A DNA stretch of 6,797 nucleotides from CAYJVP01 sp964373615 (GTDB lineage Bacteria; Patescibacteriota; Patescibacteriia; UBA9934; GWF2-40-263), in contig CAYJVP010000058.1 of assembly GCA_964373615.1 (NCBI GenBank), positions 1 to 6,797 on the forward strand, in the 5' to 3' direction. Of the stretch, positions 5,734 through 6,797 are shown one piece after another; position 1 is the first letter of the stretch, and every line of letters starts with the position of its first letter. The notes under the pieces are model-generated. The model had not been told where the DNA came from. It ran no database searches and worked only from the letters and a program-made list of their open reading frames with translations. The position numbers and the translations under genes are program-made.

Positions 5734-5776
5734 TAGCTAGCGGCTCCCTGAATCTCTTTCCAAACACGGGCGTTTT
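5684..5776 (+). repeat. Long inverted repeat forming a large stem-loop
   Basis: AAAACGTCCGTGTTTGG (5684-5700) pairs with CCAAACACGGGCGTTTT (5760-5776), with one G-U pair in RNA. The helix extends by A5701-T5759 and, after a mismatch, by AGA/TCT (5703-5705 with 5755-5757). The loop of about 49 bases holds the seven-base-period GCT array. TTTT at 5773-5776 belongs to the stem rather than following it, so this is not a standard terminator. It is the strongest hairpin of the region. Confidence 0.75.
5715..5749 (+). repeat. Heptad array of five GCTNNNN units
   Basis: GCT begins at 5715, 5722, 5729, 5736 and 5743, exactly seven bases apart, each followed by four variable bases (GACG, CATG, AATA, AGCG, CCCT). 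The regular period without conserved spacer bases suggests a degenerate short tandem repeat. It sits in the loop of the large inverted repeat, as if an array had expanded inside it. Confidence 0.55.
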
Positions 5777-5817
5777 ACGTTCGAAACCACACCGCTTCAA
5801 CATGGAGGACAAGAGCG

Positions 5818-5863
5818 CGGCGTGACTTACCTGCTACTTGTTGGCAGGGAAGTCGAAACGCCG
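5818..5863 (+). other. Compound RNA hairpin with a three-base bulge
   Basis: Three stacked helices can form in plus-strand RNA: CGGCGT/ACGCCG (5818-5823 with 5858-5863), GACTT/AAGTC (5824-5828 with 5850-5854) and CCTGC/GCAGG (5830-5834 with 5844-5848). A GAA bulge (5855-5857) and one A-G mismatch interrupt them, and the loop has nine bases. Sixteen base pairs with an orderly bulge look like a selected RNA structure, possibly a protein-binding site. GGAGGAG follows at 5867-5873, but no gene starts properly behind it. Confidence 0.55.
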
Positions 5864-6007
5864 TTTGGAGGAGTTCCGATGCAGATTGGGCTCGGCCAGC
5901 CTAGCTGGCCCCTGGCTCTCTCTGCACCGACAACGCTTCCGTTTCTGTGATGCCAAACGCAAGTGCGGCCACTCGCAGATTCTTGTTCTCCGTTTTGGGG
6001 CGGTGTT

Positions 6008-6016
6008 TGGTAAGAT
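6008..6016 (+). promoter_or_regulatory. Possible extended -10 element for the downstream gene
   Basis: TGGTAAGAT (6008-6016) matches an extended -10 box. No good -35 hexamer lies at 16-18 bases upstream. A transcript would begin near 6023, just before the palindromes at 6026-6066, which would then act as an operator or leader hairpin for the gene at 6173. The call is weak without the -35 element. Confidence 0.3.
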
Positions 6017-6025
6017 ATGGGCGCT

Positions 6026-6066
6026 CCGTGGCAACTTAGTTGCCACGGTTGTAACTAAGTTGCCAC
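6026..6066. repeat. Overlapping palindromes, alternative hairpins or operator
   Basis: CCGTGGCAACT (6026-6036) and AGTTGCCACGG (6038-6048) form a perfect 11-bp palindrome around a single base. The block GTGGCAACTTAGTT (6028-6041) is also exactly complementary to AACTAAGTTGCCAC (6053-6066). AGTTGCCAC therefore occurs twice in direct orientation and once inverted. As DNA this looks like paired binding sites for a dimeric regulator. As RNA the 14-bp hairpin with an 11-base loop would win, because the first palindrome leaves only a one-base loop. No T tract follows, so it is not an intrinsic terminator. Confidence 0.65.
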
Positions 6067-6126
6067 TAAATCACCGAGTGACCGCCTCTCTGCATTTGGA
6101 CCTTATTTTTTGTAGGGGATGAATGT

Positions 6127-6172
6127 GGGGAGGCGATCAACAAACCTCTCCAAGGCCACAAGGAGGCCCCTC
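6127..6172 (+). promoter_or_regulatory. Leader hairpin and ribosome binding site of the partial gene
   Basis: GGGGAGG (6127-6133) can pair with CCTCTCC (6145-6151), with one G-U pair. AAGGAGG (6160-6166) is a near-perfect Shine-Dalgarno sequence six bases before ATG 6173. Its last GG belongs to GGCC (6165-6168), which could pair with GGCC (6154-6157) and partly hide the site. The strong site fixes the start codon. Confidence 0.6.
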
Positions 6173-6797
6173 ATGAAGCACACTCCCTCGCGGGGCAGCT
6201 GGCAGGACAGTCGCCAGGCCCCGCTATCCTACTCGCGATCGTCAGCGGTCGACCCTGCTGACCTCACCCTCGACTCGCGGGTCCAATGCCGGATCTGCGA
6301 GCGCGCGACCTTCGCCATCGGTCAGATGAGCTCGGGCGGCTCCCTGCTTCGGCGGGAGACTTTCCCCATGCTCCTCACCGATGCTCGTGACGCCGCGACC
6401 TCCGAGGAGGTCGTACACAGCGTGACCTGTCGGCCGTGCGCGATCGCGACCGGCTCGCCCGATCGCTATCGTCCACTTCTCGACGTGCTCGTCCACGCGT
6501 TCCTTACCGAGCGTCGGTCCGGACAAAGGACTCCTTTGCTCGTTCGGACCATGTACGCCACGGCCGCGAAGGAGTACAAGCCCTCGTCCGACGCCGCTAC
6601 CCCCGAGGACATCGCCGGACTTGTCGCCGGCGTGCTGTCGCCTCACGAGTCGCTCGTCCCCGACGAGGTCGACACGGAGGAGGGCGACGACCCTGACAAC
6701 GGGGAGATCCAGCCCTGGGACCGCATGGTCCTCGCCGCTCTCCCCACCATCGCCGCACGCGGTCGCATCGGCCTCCCCAAGTGGCGCGTCATCGGCG
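6173..6797 (+). CDS. Partial hypothetical protein with two CxxC pairs, runs off window
   Basis: From ATG 6173 the frame stays open for 208 codons to the window edge; the C-terminus is missing. Cys39-x2-Cys42 (VQCRICERAT) and Cys86-x2-Cys89 (VTCRPCAIAT) are spaced like the two halves of a zinc-binding site. A Ser/Arg-rich N-terminus precedes them. After the second pair come a helical-looking stretch (PLLDVLVHAFLTERR) and an acidic patch (about 164-178, DEVDTEEGDD), then RMVLAALPTIAARGRIGLPKW at about 184-204. There is no signal peptide or membrane segment. Codon third positions are overwhelmingly C or G, unlike the minus-strand genes, so transfer (for example from a phage) or a special expression class is possible. 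I do not recognise the family; zinc binding is inferred from the cysteines. A long ORF on the opposite strand is a shadow of this GC-rich frame. Confidence 0.75.
   Translation, partial: MKHTPSRGSWQDSRQAPLSYSRSSAVDPADLTLDSRVQCRICERATFAIGQMSSGGSLLRRETFPMLLTDARDAATSEEVVHSVTCRPCAIATGSPDRYRPLLDVLVHAFLTERRSGQRTPLLVRTMYATAAKEYKPSSDAATPEDIAGLVAGVLSPHESLVPDEVDTEEGDDPDNGEIQPWDRMVLAALPTIAARGRIGLPKWRVIG

Larger units (their letters stand above)
5604..5926 (+). ncRNA. Putative structured RNA or long leader, class unknown
   Basis: Downstream of the strong promoter the sequence forms a row of stable stems and has no ORF of normal size. The stems are GAACCTC/GAGGTTC (5619-5625 with 5634-5640), AGGCTGATG/CATTGGCCT with G-U pairs (5644-5652 with 5667-5675), an 18-bp arm pair (5684-5701 with 5759-5776), a compound stem at 5818-5863, and GGCCAGC/GCTGGCC (5894-5910), which is enclosed by TGCAGA/TCTGCA (5880-5885 with 5921-5926). 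I looked for hallmarks of RNase P RNA, tmRNA, SRP RNA and tRNA and saw none. It may be an independent RNA or the leader of the gene at 6173. The 3' end is a guess, because no clear intrinsic terminator follows. Confidence 0.42.

Noticed and set aside
5779..5788. tRNA T-loop-like GTTCGAAACC
   Set aside because: No flanking T stem, acceptor stem or anticodon arm can be drawn.
5822..5950. 42-codon frame from GTG 5822, followed by an overlapping (TGATG) 29-codon frame to 6039
   Set aside because: GGAGG lies 13 bases upstream of the GTG, but the start lies inside a strong hairpin, the peptides show no motif, and the chain may be chance in a noncoding RNA region.
5838..6122. 94-codon plus-strand frame from TTG 5838
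   Set aside because: The start is in the loop of the 5818-5863 hairpin, with no ribosome site, an odd Cys/Arg/Leu composition, and it crosses several palindromes.
6242..6646. 134-codon minus-strand ORF opposite the partial gene
   Set aside because: Shadow ORF typical of GC-rich coding sequence; the plus frame has the Shine-Dalgarno sequence, the CxxC pairs and consistent third-position bias.
1..6797. CRISPR array or rRNA genes
   Set aside because: No regularly spaced identical repeats of CRISPR length and no recognisable rRNA segments are visible on either strand.

Overview
The window looks like a chromosomal segment from a bacterium with a compact genome. The RecA, FtsK and RodZ-type sequences, the tight packing and the moderate G+C fit a Patescibacteria (candidate phyla radiation) genome best, but this is an inference from sequence style and gene order and was not tested by database comparison.

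Layout. Bases 1-535 hold no convincing large gene. They contain nested inverted repeats, an operator-like palindrome, a REP-like palindrome and one possible 53-codon ORF that ends just before a rho-independent terminator at 535-561. Bases 610-5539 are a block of five genes, all on the minus strand. In transcription order these are ftsK (DNA translocase), a RodZ-type gene with a cytoplasmic HTH and an outer beta domain, recA, a small putative antitoxin and a PIN-domain ribonuclease toxin. The order ftsK, rodZ-like, recA matches the classical Firmicutes neighbourhood (spoIIIE, ymfM, pgsA, cinA, recA) with the middle genes missing. A terminator hairpin at 2394-2417 separates ftsK-rodZ from recA, and both recA and the toxin-antitoxin pair have their own sigma70-type promoter.

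Bases 5540-6172 are noncoding or nearly so. A consensus-like plus-strand promoter (TTGACA, 17 bp, TATAGT) fires away from ftsK into about 570 bases filled with strong hairpins: 5619-5640, 5644-5675, 5684-5776, 5818-5863, 5894-5910 and 6028-6066. I could not match this to a known RNA class. One long hairpin loop carries five GCT triplets spaced exactly seven bases apart. Bases 6173-6797 hold the start of a plus-strand gene that runs off the window. It has a good Shine-Dalgarno sequence, clearly higher G+C than the rest and two CxxC pairs. I do not recognise its family.

The three minus-strand transcription units each have a -10 hexamer ending only 8-10 bases before the start codon, which suggests leaderless or nearly leaderless mRNAs. 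The internal rodZ-like gene instead has an ordinary Shine-Dalgarno sequence. The known genes cover chromosome segregation at division (FtsK), shape or envelope organisation (RodZ-type) and recombinational repair (RecA), with an apparent type II toxin-antitoxin module downstream of recA. The most promising unexplained parts are the structured plus-strand transcript and the partial CxxC gene behind it.
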